Shown piece after piece: positions 25,901 through 35,079 of a DNA stretch of 64,000 nucleotides. The position numbers and the translations under genes were made by a program. This DNA is from Rhodopseudomonas palustris (GTDB lineage: Bacteria > Pseudomonadota > Alphaproteobacteria > Rhizobiales > Xanthobacteraceae), in assembly GCF_034479375.1 (NCBI RefSeq), contig NZ_CP140155.1, forward strand, positions 5,060,501 through 5,124,500, in the 5' to 3' direction. Below the pieces are notes generated by a model, which was not told the DNA's origin, searched no databases, and saw nothing but the letters and a program-made list of their open reading frames with translations. How positions within the stretch are numbered: position 1 is the first letter of the stretch; every line of letters starts with the position of its first letter.

Positions 25901-26277
25901 GTAAATGAGGCATAGATCAGCGACGTGATCGTCGATCCGATATAGCCGAATCCGGCGCCACGCGTGAGCAAGTCTATATCGACGCCACACCTGGCTGCAT
26001 GATAGGCAATCGGCAGGCCGCAGCAGAAGATGATCACGCTGACGACGAGGATCGCCGCGGTGGCGTTGGTGACGCCGTAATTCAGCGTGATGGTGCCGCC
26101 GATCGCTTCCAGCGCGAGGAACGAGATGGCGCCGAGCGCGGTGTTGGCGACCCGCAGCGCCGACCAGCGTCGCGCGCTCTTGGCGGTGAAGCGCAGCGCA
26201 TAGTCCTCGAGCGTCTGGTTGGCGACCCATTGATTGTACTGGCGCCGAACGCGGTCTATGCGCTGCCGCCCAACCAC
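22909..26277 (-). CDS. NCS1-permease-fused hybrid sensor histidine kinase
   Basis: A 1122-residue protein. Residues ~30-485 form a twelve-helix purine-cytosine/hydantoin permease (NCS1) domain, e.g. GGTITLNYGVTNATAAILV. A cysteine-rich segment follows (about 499-536, CCIC...C...CSLCC...C...C), then two more membrane helices (about 570-625) and a coiled linker. The kinase core has phospho-acceptor His682 (SHELRSPLNAISGY), an N-box (INLLSNAIKF) and DTGPGI plus GTGLGL ATP-lid motifs. A receiver domain with Asp968 and a ~95-residue tail complete it. The start is placed at a GTG at 26277 behind AAGGAG; ATGs further upstream would run into the divergent operon. Probably a transporter-like receptor for a nitrogen compound. 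Confidence 0.87.
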
Positions 26278-26330
26278 GCGCTTCTCCTTGTTGTTCGTCT
26301 CGCTTTGTTGCGTGGAAAAATCTACGTCGC

Positions 26331-26364
26331 GATCTTGCGATGCAACATACGTGATCTTGCGTAT
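26331..26364. promoter_or_regulatory. Repeated 9-mer and inverted repeat in the kinase/urtA divergent gap
   Basis: GATCTTGCG occurs at 26331-26339 and again at 26353-26361, 22 bases apart (about two helical turns). The second copy is embedded in an inverted repeat ATACG-N8-CGTAT (26347-26364). The gap between the divergent kinase and urtA genes is only 160 bases, so this is a natural candidate operator for the LuxR-type regulator. Confidence 0.45.
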
Positions 26365-26437
26365 CGGTACAGCCGAAAATTTCGCCGATCGTTTGCCCCG
26401 ACTGCACACGCGTCCAAACAACACGAAGGGGTAGTTC

Positions 26438-27700
26438 ATGGCAGACGACAAAGACCAGGGCCTTCACTCGCCGTTCCGGCGCAAGCTTCTGATGGGGATG
26501 GCGGCCATTCCGGCGATGACGATGCTGCCGCGCACGTCGTTCGCCCAGGCGCCGGCGACCTCGGTCGTCAACACCACCGGCCTCGCCGTGACCGATACCG
26601 AGGTCACCGTCGGCATCCTGCACTCGGTGACGGGCACGATGGCGATCTCCGAGACCGGCTCGGTGCAGGCCGAGAAGCTCGCGATCGAGCAGATCAACGC
26701 CGCCGGCGGCGTGCTCGGCCGCAAGATCAAGTACATCCAGGAAGACGGCGCCTCCGACTGGCCGAACTTCGCCGAGAAGGCCAAGAAGCTTCTCGTCAAC
26801 GACAAATGCGCCGCCGTGATGGGCTGCTGGACCTCGGCCTCGCGCAAGGCGGTGCTGCCGGTGTTCGAGCAGTACAACGGCATGCTGTACTACCCGACCT
26901 TCTACGAAGGCCTCGAGCAATCCAAGAACGTCATCTACACCGGCCAGGAAGCCACCCAGCAGATCATCGCCGGCCTCGATTGGGTCAACAAGACCAAGAA
27001 CGCCAAGAGCTTCTATCTGCTCGGCTCCGACTACATCTGGCCGCGCACCTCCAACAAGATCGCGCGCAAGCACATCGAGAACCATCTGAAGGGCTGCAAG
27101 GTCGTCGGCGAAGAGTACTTCCCGCTCGGGCACACCCAGTTCAACTCGGTGATCAACAAGATCAAGCTGACCAAGCCGGATGTGATCTACGCGATCATCG
27201 TCGGCGGCTCCAACGTCGCGTTCTACAAGCAGCTCAAGGCGGCCGGCATCGACCTGTCGAAGCAGACGCTGTTGACGATCTCGGTGACCGAGGACGAAAT
27301 CGACGGCATCGGCGGCGAGAACATCGCGGGCGCGTTCGCCTGCATGAAGTACTTCCAGTCGCTCGACAATCCGAACAACAAGGAATTCGTCGCCGCGTTC
27401 AAGAAGATGTGGGGCGAGAAGACGGTGATCGGAGACGTCACCCAGGCTGCCTATCTCGGCCCGTGGCTGTGGAAATTGACCGTCGAGAAGGCCGGCTCGT
27501 TCGACATCGACAAGGTGGCGGCGGCCTCGCCCGGCGTGGAATTCAAGGGCGCGCCGGAAGGCTACGTTCGCGTCCACGAAAACCACCATCTTTGGTCGAA
27601 AACCCGCGTCGGCAAAGCCAAGCTCGATGGCCAGTACGAGCTGGTCTACGAGACCGCCGACCTGGTCGAGCCCGATCCGTTCCCGAAGGGCTATCAGTAA
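26438..27700 (+). CDS. urtA: Urea/short-chain amide ABC transporter substrate-binding protein
   Basis: A 420-residue periplasmic binding protein of the UrtA/FmdD group. The N-terminus has a twin-arginine-like signal (FRRKLLMGMAAIPAMTML... ending near AQA, residues ~13-37). Mature features include VGILHSVTGTMAISE and the family hallmark GCWTSASRKAVLPVFEQYNG. Urea binders usually continue with YPVQYEG; here it reads YPTFYEG, which may mean a different small amide such as formamide. The context (permeases, two ATPases, formamidase and FmdB) mirrors the Methylophilus fmd genes. It is the first gene of the operon, divergent from the sensor kinase. Confidence 0.88.
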   Translation: MADDKDQGLHSPFRRKLLMGMAAIPAMTMLPRTSFAQAPATSVVNTTGLAVTDTEVTVGILHSVTGTMAISETGSVQAEKLAIEQINAAGGVLGRKIKYIQEDGASDWPNFAEKAKKLLVNDKCAAVMGCWTSASRKAVLPVFEQYNGMLYYPTFYEGLEQSKNVIYTGQEATQQIIAGLDWVNKTKNAKSFYLLGSDYIWPRTSNKIARKHIENHLKGCKVVGEEYFPLGHTQFNSVINKIKLTKPDVIYAIIVGGSNVAFYKQLKAAGIDLSKQTLLTISVTEDEIDGIGGENIAGAFACMKYFQSLDNPNNKEFVAAFKKMWGEKTVIGDVTQAAYLGPWLWKLTVEKAGSFDIDKVAAASPGVEFKGAPEGYVRVHENHHLWSKTRVGKAKLDGQYELVYETADLVEPDPFPKGYQ

Positions 27701-27730
27701 GCGTCGGCAGACGCTTCCACACACACTCCG

Positions 27731-27835
27731 CGTCATGCGCGGGCAATAGCGCGAAGCGCGTCTTCGCAAAGCTGCCCGCGCATCCATCACTCTTCGCGGA
27801 AGATGGATCGCCGGGTCGAGCCCGGCGATGACGGC
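27731..27835. repeat. Palindromic element between urtA and urtB, CGTCATGCGCGGGC family
   Basis: The outer ends CGTCATGCGCGGGC and CCGGGTCGAGCCCGGCGATGACGG frame a region with internal stems (GAAGCGCGTCTTCGC; GCCCGCGCATCCATC/GATGGATCGCCGGG). It sits inside an otherwise continuous operon and could set the higher level of binding protein relative to the membrane components by halting transcription or protecting the upstream mRNA. Confidence 0.65.
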
Positions 27836-27904
27836 CGGAATGTGTGGCGGCGGCGCCGGCAAACACCGCGTCCGGATCACTTCAACTAGCAGGGGCCAGC
27901 CTCC

Positions 27905-28831
27905 ATGTTCGGCGATTATTCCATTGGCGATCTCGGCGCGATCTTCGCGATGCAGGGCTTCGCGGGTCTGATCCTGTTCTCGGTCTATGTGCTGATGGCG
28001 CTCGGGCTGGCGATCATCTTCGGCCAGATGGGCGTCATCAACATGGCGCATGGCGAGTTCATGATCCTCGGCGCCTACGTCACCTGGATGACGTCGAACG
28101 CCTTCCAGGCCTATCTGCCGTCGCTGTTCCCCGGCTACTTCTTCGTCGCCATGATCTTGGCCTTCATCGCCGCAGGCGCGCTCGGCATGCTGGTCGAATG
28201 GGGACTGATACGCCATCTCTACAAGCGCCCGCTGGATACGCTGCTGGCGACCTGGGGCCTCAGCCTGATCCTGCAGCAGGCCTATCGGTCGATCTTCGGC
28301 GCGCGCGAGGTCGGCGTCGAGCTGCCGCAATGGATGCTCGGCTCCAAGCAGATCACCGACACAATCGAGGTGCCGATCAACGGCATCTTCGTGATGTGCC
28401 TGACCTTCCTGATCACCGCGGCCGTCGCCTATGTGATGTACAAATCGCGCTGGGGCCGCCAGGTCCGCGCCGTGGTGCAGAACCGGGTGATGGCCGGCGC
28501 CGTCGGCATCAACACCGAGAAGGTCGACCGCTACACCTTCGGGCTCGGCTGCGGCATCGCCGGCATCGCCGGCAGCGCCTTCACCATGATCGGCTCGACC
28601 GGGCCGACCTCGGGCCAGCTCTACATCGTCGACACCTTCCTGGTCGTGGTGTTCGGCGGCGCGGCGAGCCTGTTCGGCACCATCGCATCGGCCTTCAGCA
28701 TCTCGCAGGCGCAGTCGACCATGGAGTTCTTCATGTCCGGCTCGATGGCCAAGGTGCTGACCCTGCTCGCCATCGTCGCGATCCTGATGATGCGTCCGCA
28801 AGGCCTGTTCGCCCTCAAGGTTCGCAAATAG
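27905..28831 (+). CDS. urtB: Urea/amide ABC transporter permease UrtB
   Basis: A 308-residue branched-chain-type permease (LivH/UrtB family) with about eight membrane helices. Visible landmarks are the early GLALIFGQMGVINMAHGEFMILGAY-like stretch (about residues 37-60), the helical LIRHLYKRPLDTLLATWGLSL segment, and the cytoplasmic EAA-like loop around NRVMAGAVGINTEKVDRYTF. It pairs with UrtC in the inner membrane to form the translocation path; in amide-specific systems the equivalent is FmdE. Preceded by the palindromic element after urtA, with AGGGGCC as a poor ribosome site. Confidence 0.88.
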   Translation: MFGDYSIGDLGAIFAMQGFAGLILFSVYVLMALGLAIIFGQMGVINMAHGEFMILGAYVTWMTSNAFQAYLPSLFPGYFFVAMILAFIAAGALGMLVEWGLIRHLYKRPLDTLLATWGLSLILQQAYRSIFGAREVGVELPQWMLGSKQITDTIEVPINGIFVMCLTFLITAAVAYVMYKSRWGRQVRAVVQNRVMAGAVGINTEKVDRYTFGLGCGIAGIAGSAFTMIGSTGPTSGQLYIVDTFLVVVFGGAASLFGTIASAFSISQAQSTMEFFMSGSMAKVLTLLAIVAILMMRPQGLFALKVRK

Positions 28832-28842
28832 GAGTCATCGAC

Positions 28843-29994
28843 ATGGAAAGCCCGCGCTTTCTCAGCCGCTCCGACCTGATCGGTCTCGCCGCGCTCGCTC
28901 TGCTCCTGGTCGTCATCCTGCCGCTGTCGCTGGATGTCTTCCGCCTGAACCTGGTCGCGAAATATCTGACTTACTCGTTCGTGGCACTCGGTCTGGTGCT
29001 GTGCTGGGGGTTCGGCGGCATCCTCAGCCTCGGGCAGGGGGTTTTCTTCGGCCTCGGCGGCTACGGCATGGCGATGTATCTGAAGTTGGAGGCGTCCAGC
29101 GTCGCCAACACCAAGATCCAGTCCACGCCCGGCATCCCGGATTTCATGGACTGGAACCAGATCACGCAACTGCCGCTGTTCTGGCAACCGTTCCACAGCC
29201 TGACGCTGACGATCCTCGCGATCCTGATCGTGCCGACGGTGTTCGCCTATCTGATCGGCGCGGCGATGTTCAAGCGGCGCGTCGGTGGCGTCTATTTCGC
29301 GATCATCACCCAGGCGATCGCCGCGATCCTGACCATCCTGATCATCGGCCAGCAGGGCTACACCGGCGGCATCAACGGCATCACCGATCTGCGCACCCTC
29401 AAGGGCTGGGACATCCGTCCCGACCACGCCAAGGTGGTGCTGTACTTCGTCGAGGTCGCGTTCCTGTTCGGCTGCATTCTGCTGGCGCTGTTCGTCCGCC
29501 ACGCCAAGCTCGGCCGCATCCTGGTGGCGATGCGCGAGAAGGAGGACCGGGTGCGGTTCTCCGGCTACAGCGTCGCCAATTTCAAGATCTTCGCGTTCTG
29601 CCTCGCGGCGATGTTCGCGGCGATCGGCGGCGCGATGTTCACCCTCAATGTCGGGTTCATGTCGCCGTCCTTCGTCGGCATCGTGCCGTCGATCGAGATG
29701 GTGATCTACACCGCGGTCGGCGGCCGGCTGTCGATCTTCGGCGCGGTCTACGGAACGCTGCTGGTCAATTTCGCCAAGACCAGCCTGTCGGAATCGTTTC
29801 CGCAGCTCTGGCTGTTCGGGCTCGGCGCGCTGTTCATCGCGGTGGTGCTGATTTTCCCGAACGGTCTCGCCGGAATCTGGCGCGATCACGTCCAGCCGCT
29901 GATCGACAGGCTGATCAGCAAACGCAAATCCGGATCGGATCACAGCAACGGCAAATCGTTCGGCCCGATCGCCGACGGCACACCGGCGGAATGA
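28843..29994 (+). CDS. urtC: Urea/amide ABC transporter permease UrtC
   Basis: A 383-residue LivM/UrtC-type permease. The ATG at 28843 has GGAG nine bases upstream and lies 11 bases after the urtB stop; the open frame upstream is urtB shadow. About ten membrane helices include CWGFGGILSLGQGVFFGLGGY (residues ~50-70, a LivM signature) and GGRLSIFGAVYGTLLVNFAKTSLSE near the end. An extra soluble loop (about 85-115) is typical of UrtC. The C-terminus ends with a Ser/Lys-rich cytoplasmic tail. It forms the permease pair with UrtB. Confidence 0.88.
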   Translation: MESPRFLSRSDLIGLAALALLLVVILPLSLDVFRLNLVAKYLTYSFVALGLVLCWGFGGILSLGQGVFFGLGGYGMAMYLKLEASSVANTKIQSTPGIPDFMDWNQITQLPLFWQPFHSLTLTILAILIVPTVFAYLIGAAMFKRRVGGVYFAIITQAIAAILTILIIGQQGYTGGINGITDLRTLKGWDIRPDHAKVVLYFVEVAFLFGCILLALFVRHAKLGRILVAMREKEDRVRFSGYSVANFKIFAFCLAAMFAAIGGAMFTLNVGFMSPSFVGIVPSIEMVIYTAVGGRLSIFGAVYGTLLVNFAKTSLSESFPQLWLFGLGALFIAVVLIFPNGLAGIWRDHVQPLIDRLISKRKSGSDHSNGKSFGPIADGTPAE

Positions 29995-30004
29995 GGAGGT
30001 GACC

Positions 30005-30760
<756 letters not shown>

Positions 30761-30789
30761 GAGGTTGCTGATGCCCACCGCCTCTCCCC

Positions 30790-30908
30790 CGTCATTGCGA
30801 GCGAAGCGAAGCAATCCAGCTCCGAGCACGGAGCCTCTGGATTGCTTCGTCGCTGAGCCTGTACTCGGACGACGCGAAGCGTCGATCCGGGTGCTCCTCG
30901 CAATGACG
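30790..30908. repeat. Palindromic element, CGTCATTGCGAGCGAAGCGAAGCAATCC family
   Basis: The outer ends CGTCATTGCGAG and CTCGCAATGACG are inverted repeats. Inside, GAAGCAATCCAG and CTGGATTGCTTCGTCG pair with each other, and a GACGCGAAGCGTC stem lies on the right. Relatives: 33084-33165 (compact, near perfect) and a worn copy at 56673-56752. It lies inside the urt operon. Confidence 0.8.
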
Positions 30909-30933
30909 AAAGCGTTTCGACGAAGCGCAGCTT

Positions 30934-31078
30934 CACCTCTCCCCGCGTGCGGGGAGAGGTCGACCGGCGGCGCGCAGCGCGGCCGGTCGGGTGAGGGGGC
31001 GTCTCGCCACGGCCGAGCCTCTGCGACTCGCGGAGGCGCCCCCTCACCCCGACCCTCTCCCCGCGCGCGGGGAGAGGG
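30934..31078. repeat. Palindromic element, CCTCTCCCCGCGTGCGGGGAGAGG family
   Basis: Two copies of a short hairpin (CCTCTCCCCGCG...GGGGAGAGG) bound a larger inverted repeat, GTGAGGGGGCGTCTCGC versus CGGAGGCGCCCCCTCAC. A second copy of this composite lies at 61621-61783. It directly follows the CGTCATTGCGAG element, so about 290 bases of repeats separate urtD from urtE. Confidence 0.8.
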
Positions 31079-31108
31079 AGCCCGCCGTCACGGCTAGAGG
31101 AGATCCCG

Positions 31109-31798
31109 ATGCTCGCTATCAACGATCTGCACGTCGCCTACGGCCAGAGCGAGGTGCTGCACGGGCTCAACATCGACGTCGCGCCGAACGAGATCGTCGC
31201 GATCATGGGCCGCAACGGCATGGGCAAGACCACGCTGATGAAATCGCTGATGGGCATCATCCCGCAGCGCTCGGGCTCGATCTCGATGGAGGGCGCCGAG
31301 CTCGGCGGCCTCAAGAGCTACGAGCGCGTCGCCAAGGGGCTGGCTTACGTGCCGCAGGGCCGGATGATCTTCTCGACCATGACGGTGAAGGAGAACATCG
31401 AGACCGGCCTCGTCGTGTCCGGCGAAAAGGATGTGCCGGGCGATCTCTACGAGCTATTTCCGGTGCTGCTGGAGATGAAGAGCCGCCGCGGCGGCAACCT
31501 CTCCGGCGGCCAGCAACAGCAGCTCGCGATCGCCCGCGCGCTCGCCACCAAGCCGAAAGTGCTGCTGCTCGACGAGCCGACCGAAGGCATCCAGCCGTCC
31601 ATCATCAAGGACATGGCCCGCACCCTGAAGCGAATCCGCGACACCAAGGGCCTGTCGATCATCGTCTCCGAGCAGGTGCTGAGCTTCGCGCTCGACGTCG
31701 CCGACCGGGTGCTGGTGATCGAGAACGGCGAGATCGTCCGCGACGAGGCGCGCGACAGCGTCGATGAGGCGCAGGTCGCGAAATATCTGTCCGTCTGA
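31109..31798 (+). CDS. urtE: Urea/amide ABC transporter ATP-binding protein UrtE
   Basis: A 229-residue ABC ATPase of the LivF/UrtE type: short, with Walker A GRNGMGKT (residues ~36-43), signature NLSGGQQQQLAIARAL, Walker B VLLLDEPTEGIQPSI, and the UrtE-typical EGIQPSII sequence. GAGGAG precedes the ATG. It is the second ATPase of the transporter. A 45-base gap leads to formamidase, so transport and hydrolysis of the amide are coexpressed despite the repeats upstream. Confidence 0.9.
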   Translation: MLAINDLHVAYGQSEVLHGLNIDVAPNEIVAIMGRNGMGKTTLMKSLMGIIPQRSGSISMEGAELGGLKSYERVAKGLAYVPQGRMIFSTMTVKENIETGLVVSGEKDVPGDLYELFPVLLEMKSRRGGNLSGGQQQQLAIARALATKPKVLLLDEPTEGIQPSIIKDMARTLKRIRDTKGLSIIVSEQVLSFALDVADRVLVIENGEIVRDEARDSVDEAQVAKYLSV

Positions 31799-31843
31799 GT
31801 CCGTCTATCCAACCAAGTCCACTGGTCACAAGGGGAGCATCCG

Positions 31844-33073
31844 ATGCCAGAGACACTGATCAAGGTCGATCTCACGCAGTCCGCTTACGACAACGAGATG
31901 GTCCACAACCGCTGGCACCCGGACATTCCGATGGCGGCGTGGGTCAATCCCGGCGACGATTTCATCGTCGAGACCTACGACTGGACCGGCGGCTTCATCA
32001 AGAACAACGATTCCGCCGACGACGTCCGCGACATCGATTTGTCGATCGTGCACTTCCTGTCCGGTCCGATCGGCGTCAAGGGCGCCGAGCCCGGCGATCT
32101 TCTCGTCGTCGACCTGCTCGACGTCGGCCCGATGAAGGAGAGCCTGTGGGGCTTCAACGGCTTCTTCTCCAAGCAGAACGGCGGCGGCTTCCTCACCGAT
32201 CACTTCCCGCTGGCGCAGAAGTCGATCTGGGACTTCAAGGGCATGTACACCTCGTCGCGCCACATCCCGGGCGTGAACTTCGCCGGCCTGATCCATCCCG
32301 GCCTGATCGGCTGTCTGCCCGATCCGAAGCTGCTGGCCACCTGGAACGAGCGCGAGACCGCGTTGATCGCCACCAACCCGACCCGCGTGCCCGGCCTCGC
32401 CAATCCGCCGTTCGGGCCGACCGCGCATATGGGCAAGCTCACCGGCGACGACAAGGCGAAAGCGGGAGCGGAAGGCGCCCGCACCGTGCCGCCGCGCGAA
32501 CACGGCGGCAATTGCGACATCAAGGATCTGTCGCGCGGCTCCAAGATCTACTTCCCGGTCTATGTGCCGGGCGGCGGCCTGTCGATGGGCGACCTGCATT
32601 TCAGCCAGGGCGACGGCGAGATCACCTTCTGCGGCGCCATCGAGATGGCCGGCTGGCTGCACATCAAGGTCGACATCATCAAGGACGGCGTGTCGAAATA
32701 CGGCGTCAAGAATCCGATCTTCAAGCCGTCGCCGGTGACGCCGAACTACAAGGATTATCTGATCTTCGAGGGCATCTCGGTCGACGAGCAAGGCCAGCAG
32801 CATTATCTCGACGTCACCGTCGCGTATCGCCAGGCTTGTCTCAATGCCATCGAGTATCTGAAGAAGTTCGGCTACTCCGGCGCCCAGGCCTATTCGATCC
32901 TCGGCACCGCGCCGGTGCAGGGCCACATCTCCGGCGTCGTCGACGTCCCCAACGCCTGCGCCACGCTGTGGCTGCCGACCGAGATCTTCGACTTCGACAT
33001 GATGCCGTCGTCGGCCGGGCCGGTCAAACACATCAAGGGCGACATCCAGATGCCGATCTCGCAGGACAAGTAA
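31844..33073 (+). CDS. fmdA: Formamidase
   Basis: A 409-residue protein of the acetamidase/formamidase (FmdA/AmdA) family, which hydrolyses formamide to formate and ammonia. Typical stretches are GWVNPGDDFIVETYDWTGG-like near residue 35 (here AAWVNPGDDFIVET), NVKGAEPGDLLVVDLLD-like (GVKGAEPGDLL), the GGNCDIKDLSRGSKIYFPV segment (about 224-242), and GGLSMGDLHFSQGDGEITF (about 245-263). Length equals the Methylophilus FmdA. AAGGGG precedes the ATG. Its position after an UrtA-E transporter and before fmdB suggests the operon imports formamide or related amides for nitrogen. Confidence 0.92.
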   Translation: MPETLIKVDLTQSAYDNEMVHNRWHPDIPMAAWVNPGDDFIVETYDWTGGFIKNNDSADDVRDIDLSIVHFLSGPIGVKGAEPGDLLVVDLLDVGPMKESLWGFNGFFSKQNGGGFLTDHFPLAQKSIWDFKGMYTSSRHIPGVNFAGLIHPGLIGCLPDPKLLATWNERETALIATNPTRVPGLANPPFGPTAHMGKLTGDDKAKAGAEGARTVPPREHGGNCDIKDLSRGSKIYFPVYVPGGGLSMGDLHFSQGDGEITFCGAIEMAGWLHIKVDIIKDGVSKYGVKNPIFKPSPVTPNYKDYLIFEGISVDEQGQQHYLDVTVAYRQACLNAIEYLKKFGYSGAQAYSILGTAPVQGHISGVVDVPNACATLWLPTEIFDFDMMPSSAGPVKHIKGDIQMPISQDK

Positions 33074-33083
33074 CGAGAAAGTT

Positions 33084-33165
33084 CGTCATTGCGAGCGAAG
33101 CGAAGCAATCCAGAGCGCCGTGCACTGAGCTGGATTGCTTCGTCGCTTCGCTCCTCGCAATGACG
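33084..33165. repeat. Compact CGTCATTGCGAG palindrome between fmdA and fmdB
   Basis: CGTCATTGCGAGCGAAGCGA...TCGCTTCGCTCCTCGCAATGACG is an almost perfect inverted repeat with inner GCAATCCAG/CTGGATTGC arms. It starts ten bases after the fmdA stop. Same family as 30790. In this position it may terminate or attenuate the transcript before fmdB. Confidence 0.85.
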
Positions 33166-33258
33166 GCGGTGTTCCCTGCGCGAAGGGAGCGGGACGGTGC
33201 GGTTCATCTGCCCCGCTTCCATCGCCGGGACCAAATCGTCAGCGCAAGGGAAACGACG

Positions 33259-33603
33259 ATGCCAGTTTATGAATACATGTGCGACGCCTGCGGGCCGTTC
33301 ACCGACATGCGGCCGATGTCGGAATACGAGGAGCCGCAGCCGTGCCCGGTGTGCGAGACCTCGTCGCCGCGGGTGATTCTCACCGCGCCGAATTTTTCCT
33401 GCATGCCGGCGTCGCAGCGCAATGCGCACGCCACCAACGAGAAGAGCAGGAACGCGCCGATGAGCGTCGGCGAATACAAGGCCAAGCACGCGCCGGGCTG
33501 CGGCTGCTGCTCCGGCCTGAAGAAGCCGGCGCGGCTGCAGACCCGCACCAGGAGCGGCGCCAAGGGCTTTCCGACGGCGCGGCCGTGGATGATCAGCCAC
33601 TGA
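33259..33603 (+). CDS. fmdB: FmdB family zinc-ribbon protein
   Basis: A 114-residue protein with the N-terminal FmdB zinc ribbon: MPVYEYMCDACGPF...PCPVCE, i.e. two CxxC pairs (about residues 8-11 and 33-36). The rest is basic and contains a second small cysteine motif, GCGCC (about 86-90). In Methylophilus FmdB was proposed to regulate the formamidase genes, and its presence next to fmdA here supports the substrate assignment of the operon. The start ATG at 33259 has only a weak AAGGGAAA ribosome site. Confidence 0.87.
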   Translation: MPVYEYMCDACGPFTDMRPMSEYEEPQPCPVCETSSPRVILTAPNFSCMPASQRNAHATNEKSRNAPMSVGEYKAKHAPGCGCCSGLKKPARLQTRTRSGAKGFPTARPWMISH

Positions 33604-33634
33604 TCAGCGCGCGGCCCGTCAGCGGCCCACGACT

Positions 33635-33725
33635 CCGTCATGGCCGGGCTCGTCCCGGCCATCCACGTTCTCGGGCGCCGCGAGGCCGCATTCGTGGATG
33701 CCCGGGACGAGCCCGGGCATGACGG
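33635..33725. repeat. Palindromic element, CCGTCATGGCCGGGCTCGTC family
   Basis: CCGTCATGGCCGGGCTCGTC and GACGAGCCCGGGCATGACGG are inverted, with inner ATCCACG and CGTGGAT. It is nearly identical in plan to the copy at 9649-9741. It occupies the gap between convergent fmdB and cobS. Confidence 0.82.
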
Positions 33726-33767
33726 CGGGGTGGAGACGGAGCGGGCGGACTAATCTCAGGGAACTAA

Positions 33768-34568
33768 CTAATTCCCCGCCAGCACCGCGGCCACCCCCAG
33801 CAGAAACCCGATCTCGAACATCTGCTCGGTGGCGCCGAGAACGTCGCCGGTGTAGCCGCCGAGCAGCCGCTTCGCCCATGAGGCGATCGTCGCGGCCAGC
33901 GCCGCGCCGAAGCCGAGGCCGGTGATCAGCGCCAGCGGCGACACCAGCAGCAGCGGCAATGCGGCCAGGGCGACGGTGACCAGCACCAGCACCCACTCGT
34001 CCTTGCGCATCGGCTCTTCGGCGTAGCTGACCTTCATGCCGCTGACGTCGCCGGCGTAGGACAGCTTGCGCTTGACGAATCCGGGCGTCGCGCGCGCGGC
34101 GGCGTGGCAGGCGACCAGGGTGGCGAGCGCGGCCCACAGCGGCAGTTGCGCCAGCGCCATGGCGCGCAGCGCGACGTCGAGGCCGAGCGCCAGGCCGCCA
34201 TAGGTGCCGAGCCTCGAGTCCTTCATGATCTCCAGCCGCTTCGCCACCGACCAGCCGCCGCCGAAACTGTCGAAGGTGTCGGCGAGGCCGTCCTCGTGCA
34301 TCGCGCCGGTGACGATGACCGAGGCGGCGACCGCCAGCAGCGCGGCGAGTCCGGGGCCGAACAGCGAATTGCCGATCAGGAACACCAGCGCGGAGATCAC
34401 ACCGATGCCGACGCCGGTGATCGGAAAGAACGTCATCGCGCGCGTCAGCCAGTCCGGTTCCGGTGCGCGGTCGGAATCCGGCACCGGCAGGATGGTCAGG
34501 AAGCGAATCGCGTCGAGCAGTTGCGCGAGGGTCGGCGTTCGCCGGGCGGGCTGGGAATCGTCGGACAT
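33768..34568 (-). CDS. cobS: Adenosylcobinamide-GDP ribazoletransferase
   Basis: A 266-residue CobS, the inner-membrane enzyme that joins adenosylcobinamide-GDP to alpha-ribazole at the end of the nucleotide-loop pathway of cobalamin synthesis. Landmarks are DAIRFLTILPVP (about residues 19-30), the conserved acidic GAMHEDGLADTFDSFGGG (about 88-105), and MKDSRLGTYGG (about 115-125), followed by several membrane helices. The ATG at 34568 has AAAGGA upstream; the open frame upstream to 34802 has no coding character. No other cobalamin gene and no cobalamin riboswitch lies nearby, so it is a stand-alone gene here. Confidence 0.92.
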   Translation of the reverse strand: MSDDSQPARRTPTLAQLLDAIRFLTILPVPDSDRAPEPDWLTRAMTFFPITGVGIGVISALVFLIGNSLFGPGLAALLAVAASVIVTGAMHEDGLADTFDSFGGGWSVAKRLEIMKDSRLGTYGGLALGLDVALRAMALAQLPLWAALATLVACHAAARATPGFVKRKLSYAGDVSGMKVSYAEEPMRKDEWVLVLVTVALAALPLLLVSPLALITGLGFGAALAATIASWAKRLLGGYTGDVLGATEQMFEIGFLLGVAAVLAGN

Positions 34569-34631
34569 GGCGGTCCTTTGCGGGGAGAGCTTTACTGCGC
34601 GCCGCAACCCGCCGTGGTCAACCGCGACCTT

Positions 34632-34659
34632 GGCCATTGTCTTCGGGCCATTGTCTTCG
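34632..34659. repeat. Tandem duplication of a 14-base unit
   Basis: GGCCATTGTCTTCG occurs twice head to tail and is followed by a third partial unit (GGCCATG). It sits about 65 bases upstream of cobS. No function is apparent. Confidence 0.5.
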
Positions 34660-34784
34660 GGCCATGGGCGCTCAGGCGGTGCCGAGCGGCGCGAGGCCAC
34701 GCCATGCGAGGGAACTCGAGCCGGGATAAACCCGGATCGAGGCAGGTGGCGGAGTCGGCGAGACCCGAATGGGTCATGCAGATA

Positions 34785-34803
34785 TGATGTTTGAAACATC
34801 ATT
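34785..34803. promoter_or_regulatory. 19-base perfect palindrome, probable operator
   Basis: ATGATGTTTGAAACATCAT has 9-base arms around a single central G and is followed after one base by TATGCATA. It lies in the AT-rich centre of the cobS/hyfB divergent gap, 277 bases before hyfB. The symmetry is that expected for a dimeric winged-helix or homeodomain-like regulator. Confidence 0.5.
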
Positions 34804-35079
34804 TATGCATATCAAAAATAGATGATTGATAGACCTGCTGCAGTTCGGGTAACTAGATCGTCATGCGCTGCGGCCGCTCCGGACCGCGGCGAACCCACGA
34901 CTTGCCGAACGCGCGAGGCGGTGCTTCGCTTCGCCTATCGCGTCGGCGCAGCGGCCATGATGAAATGAGGTCGAACCCGATGCGAATGGGGCACGATCGC
35001 GGATGATGTCTCCGGCGCCCAATCGCGTGCCGACTTCGGTCGCGCGTCGCCTTGCGCGCGCGGTGCGGGTGCGCGGCTG

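Larger units (their letters stand above)
34569..35079. other. Divergent intergenic region between cobS and hyf-like operon
   Basis: A 511-base gap with no credible gene. The cobS side is GC-rich and has a short tandem repeat. Around 34780-34840 the sequence turns AT-rich, with a 19-base perfect palindrome and the octamer palindrome TATGCATA; this is the likely promoter/operator zone. Confidence 0.5.

Noticed and set aside
30761..31108. CRISPR array or insertion sequence in the repeat-rich urtD-urtE gap
   Set aside because: The repeats are inverted, not evenly spaced direct repeats with unique spacers, and no transposase or Cas gene is present.
34569..34860. Cobalamin riboswitch upstream of cobS
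   Set aside because: I looked for the B12 box and the conserved core elements on the minus strand and found only a short AGACCTGCTGCAG resemblance near 34830 on the wrong strand and far from cobS.
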